Origin: Micromonospora sp. C31
GTDB lineage: Bacteria; Actinomycetota; Actinomycetes; Mycobacteriales; Micromonosporaceae
Assembly (NCBI RefSeq): GCF_018070575.1
Contig: NZ_JAGPXN010000001.1
Coordinates: 620,001 to 684,000, forward strand
Length of the DNA stretch: 64,000 nucleotides
Direction of reading: 5' to 3'
Shown here: positions 1 to 9,016 of the stretch, piece by piece
How positions within the stretch are numbered: position 1 is the first letter of the stretch
Layout of the letters: the number at the start of each line of letters is the position of its first letter
The notes under the pieces: generated by a model
Seen by the model: the letters and a program-made list of their open reading frames with translations, nothing else
Told to the model about the DNA's origin: nothing
Database searches by the model: none
Translations under genes and position numbers: made by a program

Positions 1-109
1 GCACGAGGTCGGCAGTGAATGCGGCCATCCCCAGGGCGACTCCCGCGAGAACCGGGGGAAGCACCTCACGCCGCACCGACCGTCTGCCGAGGCTCCTCAA
101 CTCCGTCAT
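1..109 (-). CDS. Partial ORF, N-terminus of an unknown membrane or exported protein
   Basis: An ATG at 109 on the minus strand opens a frame that runs off the left edge, so only about 36 codons are visible. The peptide starts MTELRSLGRRSVRREV, is strongly basic, and continues into a hydrophobic stretch (LPPVLAGVALGMAAF). That is the pattern of a signal peptide or first membrane helix. There is no convincing Shine-Dalgarno. The family cannot be named from this fragment, and the frame may be fortuitous. Confidence 0.35.
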   Translation of the reverse strand, partial: MTELRSLGRRSVRREVLPPVLAGVALGMAAFTADLV

Positions 110-215
110 TCGGGCACCGCTTGACAAACAAGGCTCACTCTTGCGCTCTCATCCGCGCTACCTGCGGGAGCTAGCCGTCGCCCGACGCCTACGCGTGCCC
201 GCGCCCACCACCTAC

Positions 216-725
216 TCATGCCCCGGACGCTGCCTGCGGACGGTCGATCGCGTACATCACCTGACGCGCGGCGAACTCCTCGAACGTGTCGACCCGCACC
301 ATGCCGAGGGCTTCCAGGAGGCGAACCGATCGGACGTTCGCCTCCTGGGCGACAGCGATCAGCCGGGGCGCGTCCGGGAACCGGTCGAAGGCCAGACCGA
401 TGGCTGCGGCGGACGCTTCCCGGGCGTATCCGCGCCCCCACCACTCCGGCAGGAAGACGTACGACAGTTCCAGATCACCCGTCCGGTATCGGCCGAGGTG
501 ACACCAGCCGACGAACTCCCCGGAACTCCTTGTCACCATCAGCCCGCCCGTGTGGTCACCCACCCGCCGCTCGGCCACCACCTCGTCAGACACCGGGCCG
601 CCGAGGTGACGCCGCATCACCGGGTCCTGCCACATCCGCTCAAGCACCGACAGGTCGTGCGACCGGACCTCCCGCAGGACGAGGCGTTCCGTCCTGGCCA
701 GCGCCTCATCCCGCTCGGTACTCAT
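216..725 (-). CDS. GNAT-family N-acetyltransferase (RimJ-like)
   Basis: A 169-aa protein of the Gcn5-related acetyltransferase fold, which moves acetyl from acetyl-CoA to an amine; the substrate is unknown. It opens with the TERLVLREV strand typical of RimJ-type enzymes. The fold continues with GEFVGWCHLG (beta-4) and the acetyl-CoA loop region WWGRGYAREA, followed by NVRSVRLLEALGM, the usual C-terminal N-x-x-S-x-x-x-x-E-x-x-G-F/M motif. I chose the ATG at 725 over an upstream in-frame ATG because GGAGG lies about 8 bases before it. The gene sits next to an integrase relic and may be cargo of a decayed element. Confidence 0.8.
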   Translation of the reverse strand: MSTERDEALARTERLVLREVRSHDLSVLERMWQDPVMRRHLGGPVSDEVVAERRVGDHTGGLMVTRSSGEFVGWCHLGRYRTGDLELSYVFLPEWWGRGYAREASAAAIGLAFDRFPDAPRLIAVAQEANVRSVRLLEALGMVRVDTFEEFAARQVMYAIDRPQAASGA

Positions 726-751
726 CGCGTCATCCTCCATCAGCCCCTCGC

Positions 752-1090
752 TCACCCGAGGGCGTCGCCGATCGTGTCGTTCATGGTGTCGTCTCCTCCG
801 TCGATGCAGTTGGCATAGACCCGGAGCACGGCGACGCCGTGGCCCAGGCGCCGGGCGACCTCGGCCGGCGGGACGCCAGCAGTCAGCCAGCGCGACGCCG
901 CCGCGTGCCGCAGGTCGTAGGCCGACGCACGAGGGGCGAAGCGACCTACGATTCGGTCAGCGCCCTCTCCCGAGCGAGCTTCCGACACCGGTCGTGGACC
1001 GACTCGGAGAGCGGCCCGCCGTGCAGGCCACGCGGTACGGCCGGCGCTCTGGACAGGACGACCTCGGGCGAGGAAGGCCAGCGACGGCAC
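752..1090 (-). pseudogene. Tyrosine recombinase (integrase) C-terminal relic, frameshifted
   Basis: The reading frame ending at 752 carries the catalytic C-terminus of an actinomycete phage-type integrase. It shows YDLRHAAASRWL (Arg-II and H-x-x-R region), then VARRLGHGVAVLRVYANC, with the distal His and the presumed nucleophile Tyr. The preceding family segment, GGPLSESVHDRCRKLARE, is in a different frame that stops at 946-948. The gene is therefore split by a frameshift near 950-980. No core-binding domain can be followed upstream. Intact relatives are about 350-450 aa, so this is a truncated, inactive remnant of an element probably once integrated at the nearby tRNA-Tyr (inference). Confidence 0.6.
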
Positions 1091-1349
1091 GGCGACGGAC
1101 GGTTCGACCTCCGCCACCTGGTCTGCTCGTCGTAGTCCTCCACCCCACTTACCGACTCGGGCAGCAAGGCGTACCCCGCCGGGAACGCGTCCTCGAACCG
1201 CGCGGCGAAAGCGCCTGCCTCCTTGCAGAGGCATCGCCCGACCTTCGACTTGTCAGCGTGTCTGCCAAGTTGCGGTCCAGCGAAGGGCACCGATGAGGAC
1301 CGCGCGACGCTAAGTTGTGTGGTCTGTCGCGTGTGGAGTGAGGTCGAAC

Positions 1350-2078
1350 GTGAGCGATCGTGACAAGCCATCCCGGGGCCGCCTCCGTCAGCACCTCGGC
1401 AGCGGGGAATGGGCTGGTATCGGGGCCGTCGTTGGGCTTCTCAGCGCTCTTGTCGCCCTGCTTGCGTGGCTCTTCCCGGTCCGGGATGACCAAGGAACCG
1501 CAACCCCATCTCAGCCGACCATCATCTCCACCGACAGCCCGATCCCCCCAACCACACAGAGCGCGAACAAGAGCACGCCCACACCTTCTGCAATTTCGGG
1601 CGACAGCAACACGTCATCCGATCCGGCGGGGGCGCCGAAGCGAGAAGTAACGCACAGCAGCGGTAGTCCCCGTTTTCAGAACATGGATGAGTACGGCATC
1701 AATGACGGGCGGAACGTCAATTACTGGGAGATGGACGAGAACAAGAAGCGCCATACCGGGCACGACGATACGGATCTTGTGCTTGGCGCCAACTTCCTCG
1801 GTGGAGCCAATGGAACAGTGTTCGCCTCCTTGGCGAACGGCACGCCATCTCTTGAAAGGTGTTCTCAAATCGACGGAACCGCCTGGACACCGCAAGTTCC
1901 GGCATCTCAGATGAAGGCGGGCTTCTCTCTGTGCGTACGCACCAGCGAAGGCCGCCAGGGCAAGCTGGAAATATCGAAAGTATTCATGTGCGAGAAATAC
2001 CTCAGAGATGAGGGCGAACGTGAGCGCTTCAGAGGAGACATATGCGTGCTGGAGGTCAGCTTTGTAGTTTGGGAGTGA
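1350..2078 (+). CDS. Membrane-anchored hypothetical protein
   Basis: A 242-aa protein I do not recognise. A basic N-terminus is followed by one clear membrane helix (about residues 21-42, WAGIGAVVGLLSALVALLAW). Next comes a Thr/Ser/Pro-rich linker (about 45-100), then a probably extracytoplasmic C-terminal domain of about 140 aa with Cys residues (ERCSQIDG, FSLCVRT, FMCEKYL, GDICVLE) that could pair. The GTG at 1350 has GAGG about 6 bases upstream; another GTG at 1317 is possible. Codon use is noticeably more AT-tolerant than in neighbouring genes (for example GAAATATCGAAAGTATTC), which suggests recent transfer. It lies between an integrase relic and tRNA-Tyr. Confidence 0.6.
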   Translation: MSDRDKPSRGRLRQHLGSGEWAGIGAVVGLLSALVALLAWLFPVRDDQGTATPSQPTIISTDSPIPPTTQSANKSTPTPSAISGDSNTSSDPAGAPKREVTHSSGSPRFQNMDEYGINDGRNVNYWEMDENKKRHTGHDDTDLVLGANFLGGANGTVFASLANGTPSLERCSQIDGTAWTPQVPASQMKAGFSLCVRTSEGRQGKLEISKVFMCEKYLRDEGERERFRGDICVLEVSFVVWE

Positions 2079-2405
2079 CAAGTCGACACTCCCGGCGGAG
2101 ATTCGGGTCGCAGCGGTGTGCGATCTGATCTTCAGCTACAGATTCAACGCTGCATCGGACTTCCTCCCGTACCCGCGCAGTGGCGGGCCAGCGAGAGCGG
2201 CGAGGCTTCAGAAGGTCGGTTCCCGCAGCGGCAACGGAATATATCGGCCACAAAGGCATTCGACGACAGGTCCGCCATAGCCACGCGCTGACGCCGCGCG
2301 GCATCCACCCGTTGGCGGCGTCGGGCGACACGGCGAACCAAGATCATCTGTTGCCGCGCACAGCCGCAGAGCACCAGATCGGGCTGGACCCGCCGCACTG
2401 GACGA
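2079..2405. other. Gene-free stretch within accessory DNA
   Basis: Between the orphan membrane protein and tRNA-Tyr I find no reading frame resembling a known protein on either strand. The short open frames here have no ribosome-binding sites and arginine-rich shadow compositions. The stretch is likely decayed mobile-element DNA. I looked for a second copy of the tRNA 3' end (an att direct repeat) to the left and saw none in the window. Confidence 0.5.
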
Positions 2406-2447
2406 GAACGGCCCCGGAGCGCGTTTCCGCAGCTCACGGGGCCGTTC
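2406..2447 (-). terminator. Hairpin downstream of tRNA-Tyr
   Basis: A perfect 11-bp inverted repeat, GAACGGCCCCG (2406-2416) and CGGGGCCGTTC (2437-2447), is separated by a 20-nt loop. It begins 8 nt beyond the tRNA 3' CCA on the minus strand. No T-tract follows, which is common for actinobacterial terminators. Confidence 0.6.
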
Positions 2448-2454
2448 GTGCTCC

Positions 2455-2538
2455 TGGTGGCGGGTAGAGGATTCGAACCTCTGTAGCTTTCGCGACGGAT
2501 TTACAGTCCGCTCCCATTGGCCGCTCGGGCAACCCGCC
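2455..2538 (-). tRNA. tRNA-Tyr (anticodon GTA)
   Basis: Read on the minus strand, the acceptor stem is GGCGGGT (2538-2532) pairing with ACCCGCC (2465-2459). The discriminator A is at 2458 and an encoded CCA at 2457-2455. The anticodon loop reads ACTGTAAATCC, so the anticodon is GTA. A long variable arm (CGTCGCGAAAGC) marks it as class II, as expected for bacterial tRNA-Tyr. The T-arm GAGGTTCGAATCCTC is canonical. Its 3' end faces the accessory region to the left, the usual geometry for integrase-mediated insertion. Confidence 0.95.
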
Positions 2539-2686
2539 AGGGCACCCCACCGCGTCGTAACGCGGCAGCGGAAGCAAGGATAGCGGCTCCCCCCGGCACC
2601 AACGCAACCGGGTACCGTCAGGGGGTCGTACCGCTGGTCAGCGGGGGACGAAGGACCACAGACCGCCGGACAGCAGGAGCATGAGC

Positions 2687-3181
2687 ATGGCAGCGAACCC
2701 GTCGTTCGACATCGTGAGCAAGGTCGACCGTCAGGAGGTCGACAACGCTCTCCGCCAGGCGGAGAAGGAGCTCGCGACGCGGTTCGACTTCCGGGGCACC
2801 GGCGCCGAGATCTCCTGGTCGGGCGAGGAGGCCATCAGCCTCCAGGCGGAGACCGAGGAGCGGGTGCGGGCGGCGCTGGAGGTCTTCAAGGAGAAGGTGA
2901 TCAAGCGGAACATCTCGCTGAAGTCGCTGGACGCCGGCGATCCTAGGTCGTCGGGCAAGATCTTCAAGATCGACTGCAAGGTGATCCAGGGCATCGACTC
3001 GGACAAGGCCAAGGCGATCAGCAAGAAGATCCGCGACGAGGGCCCGAAGGGCGTGCAGGCCCAGATCCAGGGCGACCAGCTTCGGGTCACCGGCAAGAAG
3101 AGGGACGACCTCCAGGCCGTCATCGCGCTGCTCAAGACCGAGGACTTCGGCGTCGCCCTCCAGTTCACCAACTACCGCTGA
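2687..3181 (+). CDS. YajQ-family nucleotide-binding protein (UPF0234)
   Basis: A 164-aa cytoplasmic protein of the YajQ family, essentially the family's usual length (about 163 aa). The N-terminus [18 protein letters not shown], the [13 protein letters not shown] segment and the C-terminal VALQFTNYR are family signatures. YajQ proteins have two ferredoxin-like folds and bind nucleotides; some homologues bind cyclic di-GMP, which is family knowledge and not shown here. Of two adjacent in-frame ATGs I take the second (2687), because AGGAG lies 8 bases before it and only 2 bases before the first. A strong bidirectional terminator follows. Confidence 0.93.
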   Translation: MAANPSFDIVSKVDRQEVDNALRQAEKELATRFDFRGTGAEISWSGEEAISLQAETEERVRAALEVFKEKVIKRNISLKSLDAGDPRSSGKIFKIDCKVIQGIDSDKAKAISKKIRDEGPKGVQAQIQGDQLRVTGKKRDDLQAVIALLKTEDFGVALQFTNYR

Positions 3182-3188
3182 CGCGCGC

Positions 3189-3220
3189 CTGGTCGGCCCT
3201 GCCACGACAGGGCCGACCAG
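3189..3220. terminator. Bidirectional hairpin terminator
   Basis: A perfect 13-bp stem, CTGGTCGGCCCTG (3189-3201) and CAGGGCCGACCAG (3208-3220), with a 6-nt loop. It lies between the rightward YajQ gene and the leftward microprotein gene, so it probably serves both. Confidence 0.85.
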
Positions 3221-3248
3221 GGCGTTCAGCGACCGCCGGAGAAGCCGG

Positions 3249-3344
3249 TCAGCGGGAGAAGACGAGCAGCAGCACCACCGTCAGGATCACGCTGATGAGC
3301 AGGGAGCCGAGGCAGCCCACCCGGTTCGAGAAGAAGACGAACAT
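3249..3344 (-). CDS. 31-aa single-pass membrane microprotein
   Basis: An ATG at 3344 opens a 31-codon frame. Its peptide begins MFVFFSNRVGCLGSLLIS, continues as one hydrophobic helix (ISVILTVVLLLVF) and ends SR before a TGA. The N-terminal FFSNRVGCLGS followed by a membrane helix matches a tiny, widespread actinobacterial family as I remember it. Composition and hydrophobicity are those of a real membrane peptide and not a random GC-rich frame. No good Shine-Dalgarno is visible, so it may be translated from a near-leaderless message. It sits between two genes that point toward it. The function is unknown. Confidence 0.7.
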   Translation of the reverse strand: MFVFFSNRVGCLGSLLISVILTVVLLLVFSR

Positions 3345-3389
3345 GACCGGGTGTACCCCGCCAACGCGGCGGGAACCTCGTGGGCGCTG

Positions 3390-4649
3390 TCAGGCGGGCA
3401 GCAGCTCCTCGGTGCGTACCGCCGTGGCCTCCGCACGGGCGATGGGCCCGGCGGGCAGGGCCGCGACGCCGGCCCCGACGGCGACCGCGGCCCCCGCGAA
3501 GACGAACGCCCAGGGCACCCCGCCGCCGTGGTCGACGATCAGGCCGGCCACCGCGCCGCCGGCGGCGCTGGCTCCGACGGACATGGTCACCACCCAGGTG
3601 TACGCCTCGTTCAGCATGCTGGTCGGGGAGACCCGGCCGACCAGGGTGTTCTCCAGGGTGAGCGCGGGCGCGATCGTGGCGCCCCCGATCACCAGGGCGG
3701 TGCCCAGCGCCACCGGGGTGGGCATCACCGCGAAGACGGCGAAGCTGGCGGCGACCGCGCCGAGCAGCAGCGAGAACTGCCGGGTCATGTTCCGGGCCGG
3801 CCTGCGGACGCCGAACCAGAAACCGCCCACGGCGCTGCCGACGCCCCAGACGGCCAGCAGCACCCCGGCGAGGCTGTCGGGGTCGTCGGAGGTGTAGGCG
3901 GTCGCGAACGCCGGTACGGTCACGCCGGCCGCGCCGAAGGCGATGCCGAGGCTGGCCACGCAGAGCAGCAGTGCCGGGAAGCCGGGCACGCGCAGCGGGC
4001 CGAGTCCCCTGGTCTGGTTCTCGCGCGGGTGCGGCCGCCAGCCGCGCATCACCCGGCCGAGGGCCACCGCGATGGTGCCGACCAGGGTCACCACGGCCGC
4101 GCCGATCAGGGCGGCCCCGGCGTCGGCGAACAGGATGAAGCCGGCGACCAGCAGCGGCCCGAGCACGAAGACGATCTCGAAGAGGGTGGTCTCGGCGGCG
4201 AGGGCGGTGTTGCGCAGATGCCACCGGCCGGACGCCGGCGAGGTCAGGTCGTTCCAGGCGCCGCGGATCGCGGCGGTCAGCGGCGGGTAGGTGGCCCCGG
4301 CGACCCCGGAGGCCACGAAGACGAGCGTCAGGCTGCCGGCGTCGGAGCGGGCGGACCAGAGCAGCCCGAGCAGGGCGAACGGGTGGGCGACGGCGGTGCC
4401 GACGAGCACCGGCGTGGGGCCGACGCGGTCGGCGATCCGGCCGGCGACGGGGCTGAGCGCGGCACCGGACAGGGCGTAGATGCCCCCGGCGACGGCAGCC
4501 AGCGAGTAGCGGCCGGTGACCTCCTCGACGACCAGCAGCAGCGCCAGCGGCGTCATGCCGATCCCGAGCCTGCCGAGGATGCCGGTGAGCAGCAGCATCG
4601 GCGCTCCGGGGATCCGCCAGACGCCCAGGTACTGGCGCAGTGCGGCCAC
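3390..4649 (-). CDS. MFS transporter
   Basis: A 419-aa inner-membrane protein of the major facilitator superfamily with about 12 hydrophobic segments. The loop between helices 2 and 3 ([15 protein letters not shown]) is a version of the MFS signature G-x-x-x-D-R-x-G, which suggests an efflux or permease-type carrier. The substrate cannot be told. The start is the GTG at 4649, preceded by GGAGG with 6-base spacing. It stands alone, transcribed leftward after the terminator of htpX. Confidence 0.85.
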   Translation of the reverse strand: MAALRQYLGVWRIPGAPMLLLTGILGRLGIGMTPLALLLVVEEVTGRYSLAAVAGGIYALSGAALSPVAGRIADRVGPTPVLVGTAVAHPFALLGLLWSARSDAGSLTLVFVASGVAGATYPPLTAAIRGAWNDLTSPASGRWHLRNTALAAETTLFEIVFVLGPLLVAGFILFADAGAALIGAAVVTLVGTIAVALGRVMRGWRPHPRENQTRGLGPLRVPGFPALLLCVASLGIAFGAAGVTVPAFATAYTSDDPDSLAGVLLAVWGVGSAVGGFWFGVRRPARNMTRQFSLLLGAVAASFAVFAVMPTPVALGTALVIGGATIAPALTLENTLVGRVSPTSMLNEAYTWVVTMSVGASAAGGAVAGLIVDHGGGVPWAFVFAGAAVAVGAGVAALPAGPIARAEATAVRTEELLPA

Positions 4650-4742
4650 GGTCGACCTCCAGGAATGTAACGAGCGGGGAACCTTCCGACCCTAACGCCG
4701 TCGACGGCGCGAGAGGAACGGTTAACGCGCTCACACGGCGTT

Positions 4743-4774
4743 CCGCCCGTGTCCGGCGGACCGGACACGGGCGG
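4743..4774 (-). terminator. Hairpin terminator of htpX
   Basis: A perfect 14-bp stem, CCGCCCGTGTCCGG (4743-4756) and CCGGACACGGGCGG (4761-4774), with a CGGA tetraloop. It lies 17 bases past the htpX stop codon. Confidence 0.8.
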
Positions 4775-4790
4775 AGAGGTGATCAGCGCC

Positions 4791-5666
4791 TCAGCGCTGG
4801 AACTGCACGGGGCCGCTGTTCGCGGCCATCCGCTCCAGCCGGGCGACCCGCTCCTCCATCTTGGGGTGGGTGGAGAAGAGCGCCGCCACGCCGCCGCCTC
4901 TGAACGGGTTGGCGATCATCAGGTGGGCGGTGCTGGTGAGCTGCCGCTGGGCCGGCAGCGGCCGGCGCTGGGCGCCCATGTGGATCTTCTTCAGGGCGCT
5001 GGCCAGGGCCAGCGGGTCCTTCGTGAGCCGGGCGCCGGAGGCGTCCGCCTGGAACTCCCGGCTGCGACTGATCGCCAGTTGGATCACGGTGGCCGCGATC
5101 GGGCCCAGGATGATGGTGAGCAGCAGCACGGCCGGGTTCGGGGAGTCCTCGTCGTCGCCACCGCCCAGCGGGATGAACCAGGCGATGTTCGCCAGCATGG
5201 TGATGATGCCGGCCAGACCGGCCGCCACGCTGGAGATGAGGATGTCCCGGTTGTAGACGTGCGACAGCTCGTGCCCGATGACGCCCCGCAGCTCACGGTA
5301 GTCGAGGATCTCCGTGATCCCCTGGGTGACGCAGACGGCCGCGTGCTGCGGGTTGCGCCCGGTGGCGAACGCGTTGGGCTGCGACGTCGGGCTCACGTAC
5401 AGGCGGGGCATCGGTTGCCCGGCCTCGGTGGCCAGCTCGCGGACCATCCGGTACAGCTCGGGGAACTGTGCCTCGCTGACCGGTTGCGCCCGCATCGAGC
5501 GCAGCGCGAGCTTGTCGGAGTAGAAGTAGGTGACACCGTTCATGACCAGTGAGACGACGACGGCGATGACCAGGCCGCCACTGCCGCCGAACCAGTAGCC
5601 CACCGCCAGGATCAGCGACGTGAGCAGGCCGAGCAGCGCGGCGGTCTTCAGACGGTTGTGGTGCAC
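4791..5666 (-). CDS. htpX: HtpX zinc metalloprotease
   Basis: A 291-aa membrane protease of family M48 that degrades misfolded membrane proteins in envelope stress. Two N-terminal helices (about residues 9-26 and 30-48) precede the catalytic domain. The zinc motif HELSH is at 132-136, and the third ligand Glu is probably in [11 protein letters not shown]. Two more hydrophobic segments lie between them. The [14 protein letters not shown] stretch is a strong HtpX signature. The start is the GTG at 5666 with GGAG 5 bases upstream. Length is normal for the family (about 285-295 aa). It lies downstream of nuoN but is separated by 169 bp, so it is probably transcribed on its own. Confidence 0.95.
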   Translation of the reverse strand: MHHNRLKTAALLGLLTSLILAVGYWFGGSGGLVIAVVVSLVMNGVTYFYSDKLALRSMRAQPVSEAQFPELYRMVRELATEAGQPMPRLYVSPTSQPNAFATGRNPQHAAVCVTQGITEILDYRELRGVIGHELSHVYNRDILISSVAAGLAGIITMLANIAWFIPLGGGDDEDSPNPAVLLLTIILGPIAATVIQLAISRSREFQADASGARLTKDPLALASALKKIHMGAQRRPLPAQRQLTSTAHLMIANPFRGGGVAALFSTHPKMEERVARLERMAANSGPVQFQR

Positions 5667-5835
5667 GATCACTCCTTCGGTGCAACACGGAACGCGCGGG
5701 ATCCGCTGACCGGTGCAACAACCCCGGTACCCGTCAACCATCCGTCTCATGGCTGTGAGTTGCCTGGGATGTCCGGAGTGCCCCCAGGGACTACCGCCCC
5801 GGACAACGGGAAGACCGCCCGACGCAACCGCCGCG

Positions 5836-7308
5836 TCAGCGGGCGGCGAGGTCCAGCACGAGCTGCGGGGCGAAGCCCAGCACCAGCGCCGCCGCCGTCG
5901 TCACGGCCAGCACCACCCCGACCGTCCGGGCCCGCACGGCGACCACGGCCGGGGCGCCGGCCGGCGCGGCCCAGAGGGCTGCGGTGAGGCGCAGGTAGTA
6001 GGCGAGGCCGATCACCGCGTTCAAGGCCACCACCACGGCGAGCCAGCCCGCGCCGCCGTCCAGCAGCGAACGGACCACGGTCACCTTCGCGAAGAGGCCG
6101 ACCAGGCCCGGCGGCAGGCCGGCGAGCCCGACCAGCGCCAGCCCGAGCGCCGCCGCCCGCCACGGGTGTCGCCGGGCCGCCCCGCGCAGGTCGTCGACCG
6201 TGCCGCCGTCCGCGCCCGCCGGACGCAGCGCCACCACGGCCGCGAAGGCCGCCAGTTCCAGCACCACGAAGAAGACGGCGTACGTGACGGCGGCCGCGTA
6301 CGCGGCGGTGCGGGCGTCGGCGGCGCGACCGGCGGTCAGCGCCAGCGCGCCGAGCGGGGCGAGGATGTAGCCGGCCTGGGCCACCGAGGACCAGGCGAGC
6401 AGCCGGACCGTACGCCGCTGGCGCAGCGCCACCAGGTTGCCGACGGTCATCGTCAGCACCGCGAGCAGGGCGAGCACCGGGCCGGTCACGTCGGCCGGCA
6501 GCGCGTACTGGACGACGGCGAGCAGGGCCACCACGCCGCCCAGCTTGGAGGCGGTGGACAGGTACGCCGCCACCGGCAGCGGCGCGCCGTCGTAGGTGGC
6601 CGGCGCCCAGGCGTGGAACGGCACCGCCGCCACCTTGAACGCCAGCCCCAGCACCACCAGCGCCACGGCGGCGGTGGTGAGCGGCAGGTCCAGCAGGTCG
6701 GGCCGGTCGGCGAGGATCGCGCCGATCCGGCCCAGGTGCAGCCCGCCGGTGGCCGCGTAGAGCAGCGCCGCCCCGAGCAGCGTCAGCGTGGTGGCGACCA
6801 CGCTCACCACGAAGAACGTGACGGCCGCCTCGGCGCTGGCCAGACTGCCGCGGCGCAGCCCGACGAGGACGTACAGCGGAAGGGTGAGCGTCTCCAGCGC
6901 CACGATCAGGGTGATCAGGTCGCCGGCCGCGCCGAGCACCACGCCGCCCGTCATCGAGCAGGCGAGCAGGAAGCAGTACTCCCCCGTCGGCGACTGCCCC
7001 GCCCGCAGCAGCGGACCGGACAACACGAGCACGCCGAGGGTGAGCAGGGCGACGACGCCGGCCACCAGGGCGGCCCGGCCACCGAAGACGTACGAGCAGT
7101 CGGGGCCGACGCAGAACGTCCGGCGCTCGCCCCCGGCGCCGACCAGGACCGCGCCGAGCGCCGTGGCCGCCGCGCCGACGGCGGCCGTCGCCAGCGTGAC
7201 CCGGCCCCGGGCCACCAGCAGGTCGGCCAGCAGCACCAGCACGGCCGTGCCGGCCGCCAGGTACGCCGGAAGGAGCGCCACGTTGTCGACGCTCTGCACC
7301 ACGCTCAT
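5836..7308 (-). CDS. nuoN: NADH-quinone oxidoreductase subunit N
   Basis: A 490-aa polytopic membrane subunit of complex I, one of the three antiporter-like proton-pumping modules (with NuoL and NuoM). The hydrophobic helices are regular. The conserved core is visible in [28 protein letters not shown], with the transmembrane Glu of LETLTLP and the segment [34 protein letters not shown] is also typical. It is the last gene of the leftward nuoIJKLMN unit, separated from nuoM by a 150-bp spacer with a tandem repeat, unlike the tight or overlapping I-J-K-L junctions. Confidence 0.95.
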   Translation of the reverse strand: MSVVQSVDNVALLPAYLAAGTAVLVLLADLLVARGRVTLATAAVGAAATALGAVLVGAGGERRTFCVGPDCSYVFGGRAALVAGVVALLTLGVLVLSGPLLRAGQSPTGEYCFLLACSMTGGVVLGAAGDLITLIVALETLTLPLYVLVGLRRGSLASAEAAVTFFVVSVVATTLTLLGAALLYAATGGLHLGRIGAILADRPDLLDLPLTTAAVALVVLGLAFKVAAVPFHAWAPATYDGAPLPVAAYLSTASKLGGVVALLAVVQYALPADVTGPVLALLAVLTMTVGNLVALRQRRTVRLLAWSSVAQAGYILAPLGALALTAGRAADARTAAYAAAVTYAVFFVVLELAAFAAVVALRPAGADGGTVDDLRGAARRHPWRAAALGLALVGLAGLPPGLVGLFAKVTVVRSLLDGGAGWLAVVVALNAVIGLAYYLRLTAALWAAPAGAPAVVAVRARTVGVVLAVTTAAALVLGFAPQLVLDLAAR

Positions 7309-7352
7309 GCCGGCACTCCGCTCCGCTGCGTGCCGTCATGAGGCACCAAAGC

Positions 7353-7412
7353 GCTGAGCCCCATGATTCGCTCGCTCCGCACGCTGAGCCCCATGATTCG
7401 CTCGCTCCGCAC
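7353..7412. repeat. 30-bp tandem direct repeat, two copies
   Basis: Two perfect adjacent copies of a 30-bp unit beginning GCTGAGCCCCATGATTCGCT occupy 7353-7382 and 7383-7412 in the nuoM-nuoN spacer. A third, abortive copy begins GCT before diverging. The spacer shows no gene of its own. Confidence 0.9.
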
Positions 7413-7458
7413 GCTCATGCCGATGTCCCGTCACGTCCGTACCGCCGGCCCGCCTCAG

Positions 7459-8964
7459 TCACCGCAGTACCTCCACCAGGGCCTCGACGGGTGCCTCGGC
7501 GACGCCGAGCACCAGGGTCGGGGCCAGGCCGACCGCCAGGGCGAGCAGCACCAGCGGTGCCCACGCGACCAGTTCCACGCCCGCCAGGCCGGGGGTCAGC
7601 CGCCCGACCGCCGCGCTGGGCCGCCCGTGCGTCACCCGGCGCAGCAGCCGCAGGAGGTACGCCGCGGTGAGCGCCCCGCCGACCGCCGCCAACACGCCCA
7701 GCGTGGTCCAGAGCGCCCCGCCGACCTCGACGGCGGCGACCACGGCGAACGCCTCGCCCCAGAAGCCGGCCAGGCCGGGCAGGCCGAGCGAGGCGACGGC
7801 GGCGAAGCCGAGCAGCCCGGCGAGCCGGGGGGCGGTCTCGCGCAGCCCGGACAGCTCGTCCAGTGACCCGGTGTGCGTACGGTCCCTGACCGCGCCGGCG
7901 ATGAAGAAGAGCAGGCCGGTGATCACCCCGTGCGCGACGTTGCCGATCAGGGCCGCCTGGATGCCGGTGGTGGTGAGCGTGGCGACCCCGAGCAGCACGA
8001 AGCCCATGTGCCCGACGCTGGAGTACGCGATGAGCCGCTTCAGCTCGCGCTGGGCGAGGCAGACCAGCGAGCCGACCAGGATCGCCGTCACCGCAAGCAC
8101 GCCGAGCACCGGGGCGGCCCAGCGGGCGCCCTCCGGGGCCACCCCGACCGCGATCCGGATCAGCCCGTACGTGCCCATCTTGAGCAGCACCCCGGCGAGG
8201 ACGACGCTGCCGACGGTGGGCGCCTGGGTGTGCGCGTCGGGCAGCCAGGAGTGCAGCGGCCACAGCGGGCTCTTCACCGCGAAGGCCAGCGCGAGCAGCG
8301 TGAACGCCGCGAGCTGGGTGCCGCGCGACAGTCCTGTCCCGCCGGTGAGGGCCACGATGTCGGCCGTCCCGGCGGCGGACACCACCACGAAGACGCCGAC
8401 CAGCAGCAGCACCGAGCCGAACAGCGTGTAGAGGGCGAACTTCACCGCCGCCCGCCGCCGGTCCGCGCCGCCCCAGCCGGCGATGATCGCATACATCGGG
8501 AGCAGGACGACCTCGAAGAAGACGAAGAAGAGCACGAGGTCGAGGGCGAGGAACGTGCCGAGGATGCCGACCTCGACGACCAGCAGCAGAGCCACCAGCG
8601 CCCGCCCGCTGCCGCCGTCGGGGACCTTCCACATGGTGTAGCCGCAGCAGAGCAGGGTGAGCAGGGCGGTCAGCACGACCAGCGGCCAGGAGATGCCGTC
8701 GACGCCGAGGTGCAGGCGCAGGTCGAGGCCGGGTACCCAGGGCAGGTCGAGCCGGTGCCACGGGCGCACGGCGGGGGCGTCGGCCGCGTGGGTGACCCAG
8801 GTGCGGTCGCCGAGGAAGAGCAGCGCGGCGGCCACCAGGGTCAGCGCGGCGACGGCCGTGCCGACCGCCCGGGCCGCCCGGTCCCGGGGCGTCGCCGCCA
8901 CCGCGAGCGCGCCCAGCGCCGGCAGCGCCAGCACCGCCACCAGCAGGAACTCCCCCAACCTCAT
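7459..8964 (-). CDS. nuoM: NADH-quinone oxidoreductase subunit M
   Basis: A 501-aa antiporter-like membrane subunit of complex I. Signatures in order: LGVDGISWPLVVLTALLT, the pumping-helix Glu in LLLVVEVGILGTFLALDLVLFFVFFE, and KSPLWPLHSWLPDAHTQAPT. Further along are LVCLAQRELKRLIAYSSVGH, SSVGHMGFVLLG and LGLPGLAGFWGE. Length is normal for NuoM. The ATG at 8964 has GAGG 7 bases upstream. It lies 52 bp downstream of nuoL in the same leftward unit. Confidence 0.96.
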   Translation of the reverse strand: MRLGEFLLVAVLALPALGALAVAATPRDRAARAVGTAVAALTLVAAALLFLGDRTWVTHAADAPAVRPWHRLDLPWVPGLDLRLHLGVDGISWPLVVLTALLTLLCCGYTMWKVPDGGSGRALVALLLVVEVGILGTFLALDLVLFFVFFEVVLLPMYAIIAGWGGADRRRAAVKFALYTLFGSVLLLVGVFVVVSAAGTADIVALTGGTGLSRGTQLAAFTLLALAFAVKSPLWPLHSWLPDAHTQAPTVGSVVLAGVLLKMGTYGLIRIAVGVAPEGARWAAPVLGVLAVTAILVGSLVCLAQRELKRLIAYSSVGHMGFVLLGVATLTTTGIQAALIGNVAHGVITGLLFFIAGAVRDRTHTGSLDELSGLRETAPRLAGLLGFAAVASLGLPGLAGFWGEAFAVVAAVEVGGALWTTLGVLAAVGGALTAAYLLRLLRRVTHGRPSAAVGRLTPGLAGVELVAWAPLVLLALAVGLAPTLVLGVAEAPVEALVEVLR

Positions 8965-9016
8965 GACGCCACCTCAGTTCGCGACTGCGCGGCTCGCAAG
9001 ACCGGCTCACTCGCGC

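Noticed and set aside
15..818. Plus-strand 267-codon frame across the GNAT gene
   Set aside because: No domain, Arg/Pro/His-rich, antisense to a convincing GNAT acetyltransferase.
5713..7341. A 542-codon plus-strand frame over nuoN
   Set aside because: Antisense shadow with Gln/Arg/Gly/His repeats. nuoN on the minus strand is unambiguous.
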